Shown: positions 26,701 to 35,041, counted from the stretch's first letter. The stretch is DNA of 64,000 nucleotides from an uncultured Polaribacter sp. (GCA_943788865.1 CALSRX010000004.1:186001-250000), one strand, 5' to 3'. Program-made: numbers and translations. Notes: a model not told the origin generated them from the sequence alone.

Positions 26701-27186
26701 CCAAAGTTTGGACGTGATATGAAGTTGATTTCTAATACCATTCAAAACTTTAGTCAAGAAGATATTTTTAAGATAGAAAAAGATGGAAATCTTTCTATAA
26801 AAATTGATGAAAAAAGTATACATTTGGAAATCTCAGATGTAGAAATTTCATCGAAAGACATTGAAGGTTGGTTGGTTGCAAATGCACAAGGATTAACCGT
26901 TGCTCTAGATGTTACTATTTCTGAAGAATTACGTAAAGAAGGAATTGCTAGAGAATTGGTAAATAGAATTCAAAATTTACGAAAAGATTCTGGTTTTGAA
27001 GTTACAGATAAGATACAACTTACCGTTTTAAATTATCAAAACTTACAAGAATCTGTATTAGAAAATAAAGAATATATAATGAGTGAAACTCTAACTAAAG
27101 AATTGGTTTTTGTGGACTCATTAACTGATGGAACTGAAATTGAATTTGATGACATCAAAAGTAGAATATTAATTAATAAAATGTAG
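23779..27186 (+). CDS. ileS: Isoleucyl-tRNA synthetase
   Basis: A class I synthetase charging tRNA-Ile. The HIGH-type motif appears as GVHHVLARAIKD near residue 60 and KMSKRLGN near residue 690. Editing-domain landmarks (LAWTTTPWTLPSNTAL; GTGIVHTAPTFGADD) are intact. The 1135-aa length, with a long C-terminal region and no zinc-binding cysteine cluster at the end, fits the eukaryote-like IleRS type common in Bacteroidota. Unlike leuS it has no insertion or frameshift. It is followed five bases later by a DksA-like gene, an arrangement typical of Flavobacteria. Confidence 0.96.
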   Translation: MSAKFAEYKGLDLPKVAEEILQSWEENNIFEKSITTREGNEPFVFFEGPPSANGLPGVHHVLARAIKDIFPRYKTMKGFQVKRKAGWDTHGLPIELGVEKELGITKEDIGTKITVKEYNEACKKAVMRYTDIWNDMTRKVGYWVDMEDPYITYKPKYMESVWWLLKQIYNKNLLYKGYTIQPYSPKAGTGLSSHELNQPGTYQDVTDTTVVAQFKTIKNTLPEFLQVDGDVHFLAWTTTPWTLPSNTALTVGPKIDYVLVDTFNQYTFEPIKVVLAKNLVGKQFAGKKFNQVKDAAELASYSEEDKQIPFLVLNEFKGRDLVGIKYEQLLTYALPYENAENAFRVISGDFVTTEDGTGIVHTAPTFGADDAMVAKQATPEIPPLLVLDDNGNPVPLVDLQGKFRPELGEFGGKYVKNEYYNDGEAPEKSVDVELAIKLKTENKAFKVEKYVHSYPNCWRTDKPILYYPLDSWFIKVTDVKDRMHELNETINWKPASTGTGRFGNWLKNANDWNLSRSRFWGIPLPIWRTEDGKEEIIIGSVEELKSEMERAVQAGVMDKDIFLEFEVGNMSEENYDNIDLHKNVVDQITLVSASGKPMKRENDLIDVWFDSGSMPYAQWHYPFENKELIDNNESFPANFIAEGVDQTRGWFYTLHAIGTMVFDSVAYKNVVSNGLVLDKNGQKMSKRLGNATDPFETLKTYGADATRWYMISNANPWDNLKFDLEGIAEVRRKFFGTLYNTYSFFTLYANIDNFTYAEADVPLHERPEIDRWILSELHSLTKRVDAFYADYEPTKATRTISDFVQEYLSNWYVRLCRRRFWKGDYQQDKISAYQTLYTCMLTVAKLSAPVAPFFMDRLYTDLTKATGKEHFESVHLAEFPKFDTSFIDESLERKMENAQTISSLVLSLRAKEKIKVRQPLQKIMIPVLDAQQKEEILAVSDLIKHEVNVKEIELLDDASGILVKQIKPNFKTLGPKFGRDMKLISNTIQNFSQEDIFKIEKDGNLSIKIDEKSIHLEISDVEISSKDIEGWLVANAQGLTVALDVTISEELRKEGIARELVNRIQNLRKDSGFEVTDKIQLTVLNYQNLQESVLENKEYIMSETLTKELVFVDSLTDGTEIEFDDIKSRILINKM

Positions 27187-27191
27187 GAGTT

Positions 27192-27569
27192 ATGTCAGAC
27201 AGCATCGTGAGATATTCAGATAAAGACTTACAAGAGTTTAAAGAAATTATTGAGAAAAAAATAGCAAGAGCCAAAGAAGATTTAGCTCTATTGGAAAGTT
27301 CATACAAAAATGATGCAGATAATGGTACAGATGACACATCTCCATCATTTAAATCATTTGATGAAGGTTCAGATACTATGGCTAAAGAAGCCAATGTGCA
27401 ATTAGCCATTCGTCAAGAAAAGTTTATTAGAGATTTAAAAAATGCGCTACAACGAATAGAAAACAAGACCTATGGTGTTTGTAGAGTTACAGGAAAATTA
27501 ATAATGAAGGAACGCCTAAAATTAGTTCCGCATGCAACACTTAGCATAGAAGCTAAAAGAAATCAATAA
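27192..27569 (+). CDS. TraR/DksA family zinc-finger-type protein
   Basis: A 125-aa protein with an N-terminal coiled-coil (LQEFKEIIEKKIARAKEDLALLE) and the C-terminal DksA/TraR globular part YGVCRVTGKLIMKERLKLVPHATLSIEAK. The family acts at the RNA polymerase secondary channel. Only one cysteine of the zinc knuckle is present (CRVTG, where canonical DksA has CxxC), as in many Bacteroidota members, so zinc binding is doubtful. It is co-transcribed with ileS and ended by a strong terminator. Confidence 0.88.
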   Translation: MSDSIVRYSDKDLQEFKEIIEKKIARAKEDLALLESSYKNDADNGTDDTSPSFKSFDEGSDTMAKEANVQLAIRQEKFIRDLKNALQRIENKTYGVCRVTGKLIMKERLKLVPHATLSIEAKRNQ

Positions 27570-27603
27570 AAAAAAGCAACCAAATTTGGTTGCTTTTTTT
27601 TAT
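27568..27603 (+). terminator. Terminator of the ileS-DksA-like operon
   Basis: AAGCAACCAA-ATTTGG-TTGCTT forms a perfect stem with long A and T tracts, beginning at the stop codon of the DksA-like gene. Confidence 0.9.
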
Positions 27604-27696
27604 CAAACTACAAGGATTTTATTTAAAATTGCTAGTCCTTATAATCTTTTGAATAGAAATGATTTATGAAAACTAGAACAATCATAATAATATTCC

Positions 27697-27704
27697 TATT
27701 TTTG
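27697..27704 (+). promoter_or_regulatory. -7 element (TATTTTTG) of lspA
   Basis: It fits TAnnTTTG, 24 bases before the lspA ATG. Confidence 0.45.
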
Positions 27705-27728
27705 TTGAGTACACATTAACACATTACT

Positions 27729-28331
27729 ATGTCCAAAAAAACCATTGCAATTACCACTGTTTTTTTAGCATTACTTATAGATCAAGTAAGTAAAATTTAC
27801 ATAAAAACACATTTCGAAATTCAGGAAAGTATTCACGTTTTCGATTGGTTTAGAATTCATTTTACAGAAAATAATGGCATGGCATGGGGTTTTGAATTTG
27901 GGGGTAAAGCAGGGAAGTTATTTTTAACTCTATTTAGAGTGGTGGCTGTATTTGGAATTATTTATTGGTTGCGAAACACCATTAAAAGAAATGCTCCAAC
28001 GGTTATTGTATTGGCTATTTCTTTAGTGCTTTCAGGGGCATTCGGGAACATCATTGATTCAGTGTTTTATGGAGTAATTTTTGATGCGCCAGCTCACGGA
28101 ATAGCGACACTTTTTGCAGAAAATCCGTATGGAGAATTATTTCACGGTAGAGTTGTAGACATGTTGTATTTTCCGATTTATGAAGGCGAAAACTTTACGT
28201 TTTTCAATGCTATTTTTAACGGAGCAGATTCTTTTATCACCATCGGTGTTGCGCTATTGTTTATCTTTAATAAGCAAGCATTTCCACCTGAAAAAAAGAA
28301 AGAGGAAAAACAAGAGCTTGCTTCTAAATAG
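27729..28331 (+). CDS. lspA: Lipoprotein signal peptidase (signal peptidase II)
   Basis: The inner-membrane aspartyl protease that removes signal peptides from prolipoproteins. Four membrane helices are visible. The catalytic aspartates sit in GAFGNIIDS (Asp110) and GRVVDMLYFP (Asp144), and the conserved FTENNGMAWG loop is present. At 200 aa it is slightly longer than E. coli LspA, with a Lys/Glu-rich cytoplasmic tail (EKKKEEKQE). Lipoprotein substrates in this window include GldD and the heavy-metal-binding lipoprotein. Confidence 0.95.
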   Translation: MSKKTIAITTVFLALLIDQVSKIYIKTHFEIQESIHVFDWFRIHFTENNGMAWGFEFGGKAGKLFLTLFRVVAVFGIIYWLRNTIKRNAPTVIVLAISLVLSGAFGNIIDSVFYGVIFDAPAHGIATLFAENPYGELFHGRVVDMLYFPIYEGENFTFFNAIFNGADSFITIGVALLFIFNKQAFPPEKKKEEKQELASK

Positions 28332-28399
28332 TTAAAACATCTTTTTATTTTCATAAAAACAAGGATGAAGATACGCTATAAAAAACGTATTTTCGTAGT

Positions 28400-30196
28400 A
28401 TGTCTAATGCTTTAGAAATCCAAATTAAATCGTTGCCAAATTCTCCTGGCGTATATCAATATTTTGATACAAACGATGTTATCATCTATGTTGGTAAAGC
28501 AAAAAATCTAAAAAAAAGAGTCGCTTCTTACTTTACTAAAAATCATGAAAATGGTAAAACCAAAGTTTTAGTAAAGAAAATTGTTAGCATAAAACACATT
28601 GTTGTAGATACAGAAACAGATGCATTGTTGTTAGAAAACAATCTGATTAAAAAGTATCAACCAAAATACAATGTGATGCTTAAAGATGATAAAACGTACC
28701 CTTGGATTTGTATTAAAAACGAACGTTTCCCAAGAATTTTTTTAACAAGAAATGTTGTAAAAGATGGATCAGAATATTTTGGACCTTACACATCAATTAG
28801 AACAGCAAAAGCATTGTTAGATTTAATAAAAGAGCTTTATACATTACGTACGTGTAATTACGATTTAAGCAAAGAAAAAATTGCCGCTAAAAAATATAAA
28901 GTTTGTTTAGAATATCATTTAGGGAATTGTAAGGCTCCTTGTGAAAATTTACAAACAGAAGAAAATTATCAAGCAGATGTTTCTGCAATTAGAAATATTG
29001 TAAAAGGGAACTTTAAAGAGTCTTTAGAAAAATTTTCTGAGTTGATGCAAGGTTTTGCATCGAAAATGGAATTCGAAGAAGCGCATAAAATAAAAGAAAA
29101 AATAGATCAATTAGCAAACTACCAGGCAAAATCTACCGTGGTAAATCCAAGTATTAATAATGTAGATGTGTTTTCTGTTATTTCTGACGAAAGCTATGGC
29201 TATGTGAACTTTTTTAAAATTGCCAACGGTTCAATCATACAATCTCATACTACAGAAATTAAGAAAAAACTAGATGAATCTGATAAAGAATTGTTAGAAT
29301 TATCAATCATAGAAATTCGTCAACGCTTCAATTCGCAATCAAAAGAAATCTATGTTCCGTTTGCTGTAGAGCTTGGAGATGATATAAAGGTTACCATTCC
29401 AAAAACGGGAGATAAAAAACGAATTGTTGAACTGTCAATAAGAAATGCGCGTTATTTTAGACAAGATCGATTTAAACAATTAAAAATTGTGGATCCAGAT
29501 AGGCATGCCAACAGAATTATGTCTCAAATGAAAGCGGATTTACGCTTAAAAGAAGAGCCAAGACATATCGAATGTTTTGACAACTCCAACATTCAAGGAA
29601 CACATCCGGTTGCAGCCTGTGTAGTTTTTAGAAATGGAAAACCTAGTAAAAAAGAATACAGACATTACAATATTAAAACGGTTGTTGGACCAGATGATTT
29701 TGCTTCGATGGAAGAAGTTGTTTTTAGACGCTATAAAAGATTATTAGCAGAGAACGAATCGTTACCTCAACTAATAATTATTGATGGCGGAAAAGGGCAA
29801 TTATCTTCTGCGTTAAAAAGCTTAGATATTTTAGGATTAAGAGGTAAAATTGCCATTGTTGGTATTGCCAAAAGGTTGGAAGAAATTTATTATCCGGGAG
29901 ATTCTGTCCCGTTGTATTTAGATAAAAAATCGGAAAGTTTAAAAGTGATACAGTTTTTAAGAAATGAAGCACATCGCTTTGGAATAACGTTTCATAGAAA
30001 TAAAAGAAGTAAAAGCGCCATACAATCAGAATTAGAACAAATACCGGGTATTGGTAAGCAAACCATTACCACATTATTGCGTAAATTTAAATCTGCAAAA
30101 AGAGTAAAAATGGCTACATTAGAAGAGTTAGAAATAGAAGTTGGAAACTCTAGAGCAAAAACTATATTTGAATACTTTAACAATACACCTGAATGA
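28400..30196 (+). CDS. uvrC: Excinuclease ABC subunit C
   Basis: The nucleotide-excision-repair endonuclease making both incisions around a lesion. A GIY-YIG domain lies at the N terminus (SPGVYQYFDTNDVIIYVGKAK), then a UVR motif for UvrB contact (FEEAHKIKEKIDQL). The RNase H-like 5' nuclease domain (HIECFDNSNIQGTHPVAACV; IIDGGKGQL) and a C-terminal HhH pair (LEQIPGIGKQTITTLLRKF) follow. At 598 aa it is complete. Its stop overlaps the next gene's start (ATGA), indicating translational coupling. Confidence 0.96.
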   Translation: MSNALEIQIKSLPNSPGVYQYFDTNDVIIYVGKAKNLKKRVASYFTKNHENGKTKVLVKKIVSIKHIVVDTETDALLLENNLIKKYQPKYNVMLKDDKTYPWICIKNERFPRIFLTRNVVKDGSEYFGPYTSIRTAKALLDLIKELYTLRTCNYDLSKEKIAAKKYKVCLEYHLGNCKAPCENLQTEENYQADVSAIRNIVKGNFKESLEKFSELMQGFASKMEFEEAHKIKEKIDQLANYQAKSTVVNPSINNVDVFSVISDESYGYVNFFKIANGSIIQSHTTEIKKKLDESDKELLELSIIEIRQRFNSQSKEIYVPFAVELGDDIKVTIPKTGDKKRIVELSIRNARYFRQDRFKQLKIVDPDRHANRIMSQMKADLRLKEEPRHIECFDNSNIQGTHPVAACVVFRNGKPSKKEYRHYNIKTVVGPDDFASMEEVVFRRYKRLLAENESLPQLIIIDGGKGQLSSALKSLDILGLRGKIAIVGIAKRLEEIYYPGDSVPLYLDKKSESLKVIQFLRNEAHRFGITFHRNKRSKSAIQSELEQIPGIGKQTITTLLRKFKSAKRVKMATLEELEIEVGNSRAKTIFEYFNNTPE

Positions 30197-32373
30197 AAAA
30201 AATACTTTTCATATTTCTACTAACCTCAATGGTTGTTTTTTCACAAAAAAAGCAACCAAAAATAGGATTGGTTTTAAGTGGAGGTGGAGCAAAAGGCTTT
30301 GCACATGTTGGTGTTTTAAAAGAAATTGAAAAAGCAGGAATTCAAATAGATTATATTGGTGGAACAAGTATGGGAGCCATTATTGGAGGTTTGTATGCTG
30401 CAGGCTATAGCGCAAGTCAAATAGAAAAAATTGTTATTGACACAGATTTTTATACGTTATTACAAGATAAGAACCCAAGAAAGTCAAAACCTTTTTTTGA
30501 TAAAGAGCATGGAGAAAAGCACTCACTTGTATTGCCAATAAATCAAGGGAAAATAGGTTTGCCCCAAGGTGTTTCTAAAGGGCAAAATGTACTAAGTTTT
30601 TTAACACAATTATTATCTCCTGTAGATTCTATTTCAGATTTTTCTAAACTTCCAATTCCGTTTTTTTGTATTGCAACAGATGTAGAAACAGGAAATCAAG
30701 TAAAGCTTACAAGTGGCTCTTTACCTTTAGCACTGAGAGCTAGTGGCTCTTTCCCTACCTTACTAAACCCAATAGAAATAGAAGGTAAATTATTAATTGA
30801 TGGAGGCGTTGCAAATAATTTCCCAGTTGATGAAATGAAAAAAACGGGGGTAGATATTATCATTGGAGTAGATGTACAATCAAAATTAGTCGACAAGGAA
30901 AATATAAAAACAGTATTAGATGTGTTGAGTCAAATTTCTAATTATCAAATGTATAATAGAAATTCTAGGCAGAAGGCAAAAACAGATGTTTACATCCATC
31001 CGGATATTTTTGATTTTACGGTTGTTTCCTTTGATAAATCAATAGAAATATTGTCTAAAGGAACTCAAATTGCAAAAAAATTTACTAAAACGTTCGATAG
31101 TATTGCTAAGCTCCAAACAATAAAACGAATTCCTAAAGATTTGGTAAATAAAGATTCAGAATTTGTTGTCGATAAAATAGAAATTTCTGGAAATGAGAAT
31201 TACACAAGAGCTTATATTTTAGGGAAATTAAACTTACAAGAAAGAGATAAAATCAACTATAAAGAACTTGCAACTAGAGTTAGCTATTTATCAGCAACGG
31301 ATAATTTTAAGATGATAAAGTTTAACGTAAAAAATTCTTCTAAGGGTAAAGTTGTTTTTATAGACGTTAAGGAAAACAAGAAAAATGCAAATTTAAGATT
31401 GGGAGTACATTATGACTTGGTTTATAAATCTGGGGTTTTAATCAACTTAAATAAAAAGAATATTTTATCTAAAAATGATGCGATCTCTTTAGATTTAGTA
31501 GTTGGGGATAAGCCAAGATTTAATTTACAGTATTTTGTAGATAATGGGTTTTATTATAGTTACGGGTTTAGTTCTAGATATAACAGTTTTCAAACCAATG
31601 TAAAATCGAATATTCCAGGGATTAACTTAGTCAATTTAAAGTATAGAGATTTTACAAATAGAGTATATATCCAAACAACTTTTGACAGAAAGTTTGCAAT
31701 AGGTTTAGGCTTAGAACATCAAAAATTATTATCGCAAACAGAAACAATTTCTACATTGACAAATGATCCGTTTGTTTTTGATGATAGTGATTATTTAAAT
31801 CTCTATTCCTATTTAAAATTAGACACTTATGATGATAAATATTATCCTAAAAAAGGAGTGTTTTTAGTTGCTAGATTTAAGTGGTACATGTCTTCAACAG
31901 ATTACAAGAAGGATTTTATTCAGTTTTCACAAGTGAGAGGTAAAATAGGGTTTGCAAAAACTTTTTTAAAAGACTTTACTTTTCAGTTTGAGTCAGAGGC
32001 GGGCTTTACCCTCGGTGAAGTTAACTCAACAACATTTGATTTTTTATTAGGAGGATATAATCAAAACTTTATTAATAATTATATTCCTTTTTATGGATAC
32101 GATATCAATGCATTGTCAGAACAATCTTTTTTAAAATCAACATTTAATGTAAGAGTTGGAATTTCAGAAAAACAATTTATTCATTTTTTGGCCAATTTTG
32201 CTAGAGTTGATGATAGTGTTTTAAAAGGGGTAGACTTGTTTAATGACACAAAATCTGGGTATGCATTTGGCTATAGCATCAATTCTTTTTTGGGTCCAAT
32301 AGATTTAAAATATTCTTGGTCTCCAGACACCAAAAAGCAATATTGGTATTTTAATTTGGGTTTTTGGTTTTAG
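30193..32373 (+). CDS. Patatin-like phospholipase with Omp85/BamA-type barrel
   Basis: A 726-aa secreted lipolytic outer-membrane protein. A signal peptide (ending VVFSQ) precedes the patatin domain with oxyanion motif GGGAKGFAH (30-38), nucleophile Ser59 in GGTSMG and dyad Asp203 in IDGGVANNF. A POTRA-like segment follows (about 325-400, FVVDKIEISGNENYTRAYILGKL). A C-terminal beta-barrel (about 400-726) ends in an aromatic residue (FNLGFWF). This layout is that of PlpD-type (type Vd) autotransporters, in which the patatin domain may be displayed at or released from the surface. It is coupled to uvrC only through the start-stop overlap. Confidence 0.92.
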   Translation: MKKILFIFLLTSMVVFSQKKQPKIGLVLSGGGAKGFAHVGVLKEIEKAGIQIDYIGGTSMGAIIGGLYAAGYSASQIEKIVIDTDFYTLLQDKNPRKSKPFFDKEHGEKHSLVLPINQGKIGLPQGVSKGQNVLSFLTQLLSPVDSISDFSKLPIPFFCIATDVETGNQVKLTSGSLPLALRASGSFPTLLNPIEIEGKLLIDGGVANNFPVDEMKKTGVDIIIGVDVQSKLVDKENIKTVLDVLSQISNYQMYNRNSRQKAKTDVYIHPDIFDFTVVSFDKSIEILSKGTQIAKKFTKTFDSIAKLQTIKRIPKDLVNKDSEFVVDKIEISGNENYTRAYILGKLNLQERDKINYKELATRVSYLSATDNFKMIKFNVKNSSKGKVVFIDVKENKKNANLRLGVHYDLVYKSGVLINLNKKNILSKNDAISLDLVVGDKPRFNLQYFVDNGFYYSYGFSSRYNSFQTNVKSNIPGINLVNLKYRDFTNRVYIQTTFDRKFAIGLGLEHQKLLSQTETISTLTNDPFVFDDSDYLNLYSYLKLDTYDDKYYPKKGVFLVARFKWYMSSTDYKKDFIQFSQVRGKIGFAKTFLKDFTFQFESEAGFTLGEVNSTTFDFLLGGYNQNFINNYIPFYGYDINALSEQSFLKSTFNVRVGISEKQFIHFLANFARVDDSVLKGVDLFNDTKSGYAFGYSINSFLGPIDLKYSWSPDTKKQYWYFNLGFWF

Positions 32374-32402
32374 TTCAATGTTAATTTAATGTTATGTAAA
32401 CG

Positions 32403-32433
32403 TTTGTTATTTGTTAAAAAATAGGTACATTTG
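32403..32433 (+). promoter_or_regulatory. Canonical Bacteroidota promoter (TTTG-N19-TACATTTG)
   Basis: The -33 TTTG (32403-32406) and -7 TACATTTG (32426-32433) are exactly 19 bp apart. This is the best consensus promoter in the window and drives the short MORN-like gene. It overlaps an in-frame TTG, which is therefore not the start. Confidence 0.75.
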
Positions 32434-32463
32434 TTTATATCGTTAACATTAAATATACAAACC

Positions 32464-32817
32464 ATGAAAAAAATACTGACCCTAATTGTATTATTTGTTA
32501 TTGCAAATATCAATGCTCAAGAAGTTGAGCCAACCTATGAAAAAGCAGGAGACATGGTTAAAGCAACCTATTATTATCAAGATGGTTCTATTAAAGAACA
32601 AGGATTTTTTAAAGATAAAAAACTAACGGGTCAATGGGTTTCTTACAATCAAAATGGAGAAAAAACAATGATTGCAAATTATGATGCAGGAAAAAAAGTA
32701 GGAAAATGGTTTGCTTGGAACAAAAATTCATTAAAAGAAATTACATACAACAACAATAAAGTAATTAGTCTTAAAAAATGGAATGAAGACACCAAACTGG
32801 CATCCAACAAAGAATAA
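32464..32817 (+). CDS. Secreted MORN-repeat / YwqK-like small protein
   Basis: A 117-aa exported protein: the signal peptide MKKILTLIVLFVIANINA is followed by MORN-like repeats in YYYQDGSIKEQGFFKDKKLTGQWVSY, NGEKTMIANYDAGKKVGKW and a weaker third. Such repeats are annotated as toxin-antitoxin YwqK-family antitoxin in databases, but the signal peptide argues for an envelope role. It has a perfect promoter and strong terminator and stands alone. The function is unknown. Confidence 0.8.
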   Translation: MKKILTLIVLFVIANINAQEVEPTYEKAGDMVKATYYYQDGSIKEQGFFKDKKLTGQWVSYNQNGEKTMIANYDAGKKVGKWFAWNKNSLKEITYNNNKVISLKKWNEDTKLASNKE

Positions 32818-32840
32818 AAGACAGTAAAAACAAATTATAA

Positions 32841-32875
32841 AAAAAACCGCATCATTTAAATGATGCGGTTTTTTT
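32841..32875. terminator. Bidirectional terminator between MORN-like gene and rng
   Basis: AACCGCATCATTTAAATGAT-GCGGTT is a perfect palindrome with A6/T7 flanks, placed between convergent genes. Confidence 0.9.
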
Positions 32876-32893
32876 GTTGATAAAAGTTATGCC

Positions 32894-34426
32894 TTACTTA
32901 CTTTTTTTATAAAATTTATATTGTAAGTATTGGTAAGCATCTCTAGGTAATATATCAATCCACTTTTTGTATTTAATAAACCATTTAAAACGGATAGAAG
33001 AAACACCTTTTGTAAGGTATGCGGCTACAAACGGATGTGCATTTAGCGTAATCTTTTTGTAGTTTTTTCCACTAGATATAATTCTTTCTAACTCAATTTC
33101 TATTTTATCAATTAAAACAATAGGAGCTTCTACTTCTCCGTTTATATTCGGATTTGGCTCTCTAGTTTTAATTTCTAATTCTGGTCTTACTCTTTGACGA
33201 GTTATTTGCACCAACCCAAATTTACTTGGTGGTAAAATTTTGTGCTTTGTTCTATCAAAAGACATTTCATCTTTCATGTATTGATAGAGCTTTTGTCTAT
33301 TCTCTGCACTTTGCATATCAATAAAATCAACCACAATAATTCCACCCATATCTCGTAACTGTAATTGTCTTGCAATTTCTTTTGCAGCAATCATGTTAAC
33401 TTCTAAAGCAGTGTCTTCTTGAGAATTTGCTTTATTAGATCTGTTTCCACTATTAACATCTATAACATGTAAGGCTTCGGTATGTTCTATTACCAAATAA
33501 GCACCTTTACTCATAGATACTGTTTTACCAAAAGAAGTTTTTATTTGGCGTTCTATACCATACTTCTCAAATATTGGAGTTTTTGATTTGTGTAGATGTA
33601 CAATATCTACCTTCTCTGGGTAAATTTCTTGTAAATAGTCTTTAATTTCTACAACTAAAGTCTCATCATTTGTAATAATGTTTGTAAAAGAATCATTCAT
33701 TACATCTCTTAATATAGAGGATGCTCTGTTTAACTCGCTCAATATTTTTGTTGGAGTATTTGTATTCGCAATGCTTTTACACATGGCTTTCCAACGGTCT
33801 AAAGAGTTTTGTAAATCCCTGTCTAACTCTGCTACTTTTTTATCTTGTGCAACAGTTCTTAGTATCACACCAAAACCTTTTGGTTTTATACTTTGGGCTA
33901 ATCTTTTTAAACGTTCTTTTTCTTTTGGATCTGCAATTTTTTGAGATACAGAAACTCGATTAGAAAAAGGAACTAAAACTAAAAACCTACCAGCTATAGA
34001 TAGCTCAGAACTAATTCTTGGTCCTTTGGTAGAAATTGGTTCTTTTACAATTTGTACTAATGTGTTTTGTCCTGTTTTAAGGACATCATTAATGTTTCCG
34101 TCTTTGTGTATATCTTTCTCAAAGCCGAAATTTTTTAAAGTGAATTCTTTATAATTACCTGTGCTTACTTTCTTAAGGAATTTTGATAAAGAGTTAACTT
34201 GTGCACCTAAATCATGATAATGTAAAAAGCCATCTTTTGGATAACCTACGTTTACAAATGCAGCATTTAAGCCAGACAATACTTTTCCTATTTTGGCAAT
34301 GAAAATATCGCCTACAGAAAATTTATTATCGTTAGTCTCTTTATTTAATTCAATAAGTCTACCATCTCTTAGTAAGGCAAAATCAATATCAGATGAACTT
34401 GAACGAATAATTAATTCTGTTTTCAT
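32894..34426 (-). CDS. rng: Ribonuclease E/G family protein
   Basis: An endoribonuclease for rRNA processing and mRNA decay. It has an S1 RNA-binding region near residues 40-130, the 5' sensor, and a DNase I-like catalytic domain with acidic residues in HVIDVNSGNR and GGIIVVDFIDM. The RNase E/G core continues to the end without the long disordered scaffold of RNase E; at 510 aa it is RNase G-like. The gene follows HU and a 29-aa basic protein on the same strand. Its leader is rich in hairpins (34445-34515), which may control expression. Confidence 0.93.
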   Translation of the reverse strand: MKTELIIRSSSSDIDFALLRDGRLIELNKETNDNKFSVGDIFIAKIGKVLSGLNAAFVNVGYPKDGFLHYHDLGAQVNSLSKFLKKVSTGNYKEFTLKNFGFEKDIHKDGNINDVLKTGQNTLVQIVKEPISTKGPRISSELSIAGRFLVLVPFSNRVSVSQKIADPKEKERLKRLAQSIKPKGFGVILRTVAQDKKVAELDRDLQNSLDRWKAMCKSIANTNTPTKILSELNRASSILRDVMNDSFTNIITNDETLVVEIKDYLQEIYPEKVDIVHLHKSKTPIFEKYGIERQIKTSFGKTVSMSKGAYLVIEHTEALHVIDVNSGNRSNKANSQEDTALEVNMIAAKEIARQLQLRDMGGIIVVDFIDMQSAENRQKLYQYMKDEMSFDRTKHKILPPSKFGLVQITRQRVRPELEIKTREPNPNINGEVEAPIVLIDKIEIELERIISSGKNYKKITLNAHPFVAAYLTKGVSSIRFKWFIKYKKWIDILPRDAYQYLQYKFYKKSK

Positions 34427-34444
34427 TCTGAATTTGGTTTTATA

Positions 34445-34515
34445 CTACACATAATTGTGTAGATGGATTAAATAATAGTACAGGATTTTTTGCCTGTATG
34501 AAGTGTTTAAACTTC
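34445..34515 (-). promoter_or_regulatory. Three consecutive hairpins in the rng leader
   Basis: Three stems lie in a row before the rng ATG: CTACACA-TAAT-TGTGTAG (34445-34462), TACAGG-N8-CCTGTA (34479-34498) and GAAGT-GTTTAA-ACTTC (34500-34515). None has a T-tract on the minus strand, so they are not terminators. E. coli rne has a structured 5' leader that RNase E reads for autoregulation; a similar role here is an inference. Confidence 0.5.
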
Positions 34516-34554
34516 TTGTCAATGAACGTTGTTAAGCTTTTAAAGCAAATGCAG

Positions 34555-34579
34555 AAAAAGTAAGCAATGCTTACTTTTT
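34555..34579 (-). terminator. Terminator overlapping the end of the 29-aa gene
   Basis: AAAAAGTAAGC-ATT-GCTTACTTTTT forms an 11-bp stem on the minus strand. Its left arm is the final AAA-AAG-TAA codons of the small basic protein and the right arm ends in a T-run. Partial termination here would separate the small gene from rng. Confidence 0.7.
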
Positions 34580-34660
34580 CTTATGTCTATTTGCTCTAGC
34601 TCTTTTCTTACGTTTGTGTGTAGAGATTTTTGCTCTCTTTCTTTTTTTACCACTTGGCAT
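34571..34660 (-). CDS. 29-aa basic protein, AURKAIP1/COX24 (mS38)-like
   Basis: ATG to TAA encodes MPSGKKRKRAKISTHKRKKR followed by ARANRHKKK. The composition and the THKRKKR core match the short AURKAIP1/COX24-domain proteins annotated in Bacteroidota, related to mitochondrial ribosomal protein mS38. A ribosomal or rRNA-binding role is therefore likely but inferred. It lies between HU and rng, both on the same strand, with its stop inside a terminator stem. Its size makes it easy to miss. Confidence 0.8.
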   Translation of the reverse strand: MPSGKKRKRAKISTHKRKKRARANRHKKK

Positions 34661-34710
34661 AATTAGATCTTTTTATTAAACCTAAAAAAAGGTTTAGATT
34701 AATACTTTTA

Positions 34711-35001
34711 TTATTTTACTAATACGTTCTTTTTTACTCCTTCAGTAAAAGTTTTGGCAGGCTTAAAAGCCGGAATATTGTGAGAAGGAATTTTAATTGT
34801 TGTGTTTTTTGAAATATTTCTTCCAGTTTTTTCAGCTCTAGTTTTAATTATGAAGCTACCAAAACCTCTTAAATATACATTATCTCCTTGCTCTAATGCG
34901 TCTTTAACCACTTCCATAAATGCTTCAACTGTTTCTAAAACATCCCCTTTTTCAATTCCAGATTTATCTGAAATTTTTGATACGATATCTGCTTTCGTCA
35001 T
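34711..35001 (-). CDS. HU family DNA-binding protein
   Basis: A 96-aa nucleoid protein of the HU/IHF fold. MTKADIVSKISDKSGIEKGD forms the N-terminal helices; the DNA-binding arm signature GFGSFIIKTRAEKTGRNISK and the closing IPAFKPAKTFTEGVK are canonical. It has a promoter (TATATTTG) 41 bases upstream and precedes the 29-aa basic protein and rng on the minus strand. Confidence 0.94.
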   Translation of the reverse strand: MTKADIVSKISDKSGIEKGDVLETVEAFMEVVKDALEQGDNVYLRGFGSFIIKTRAEKTGRNISKNTTIKIPSHNIPAFKPAKTFTEGVKKNVLVK

Positions 35002-35041
35002 GTTAATATATTTGTATGTTTGTTTTATAATTTTGAGGCTG

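Noticed and set aside
30193..30196. The ATGA overlap between uvrC and the patatin gene as evidence for a shared repair function
   Set aside because: The patatin protein has a signal peptide and an outer-membrane barrel; the overlap shows only translational coupling or compaction.
34677..34696. Hairpin TAAACCT...AGGTTTA after the HU gene as a terminator
   Set aside because: The stem is short and AT-rich, and on the minus strand it is not followed by a T-tract, so read-through to the 29-aa gene is more likely.
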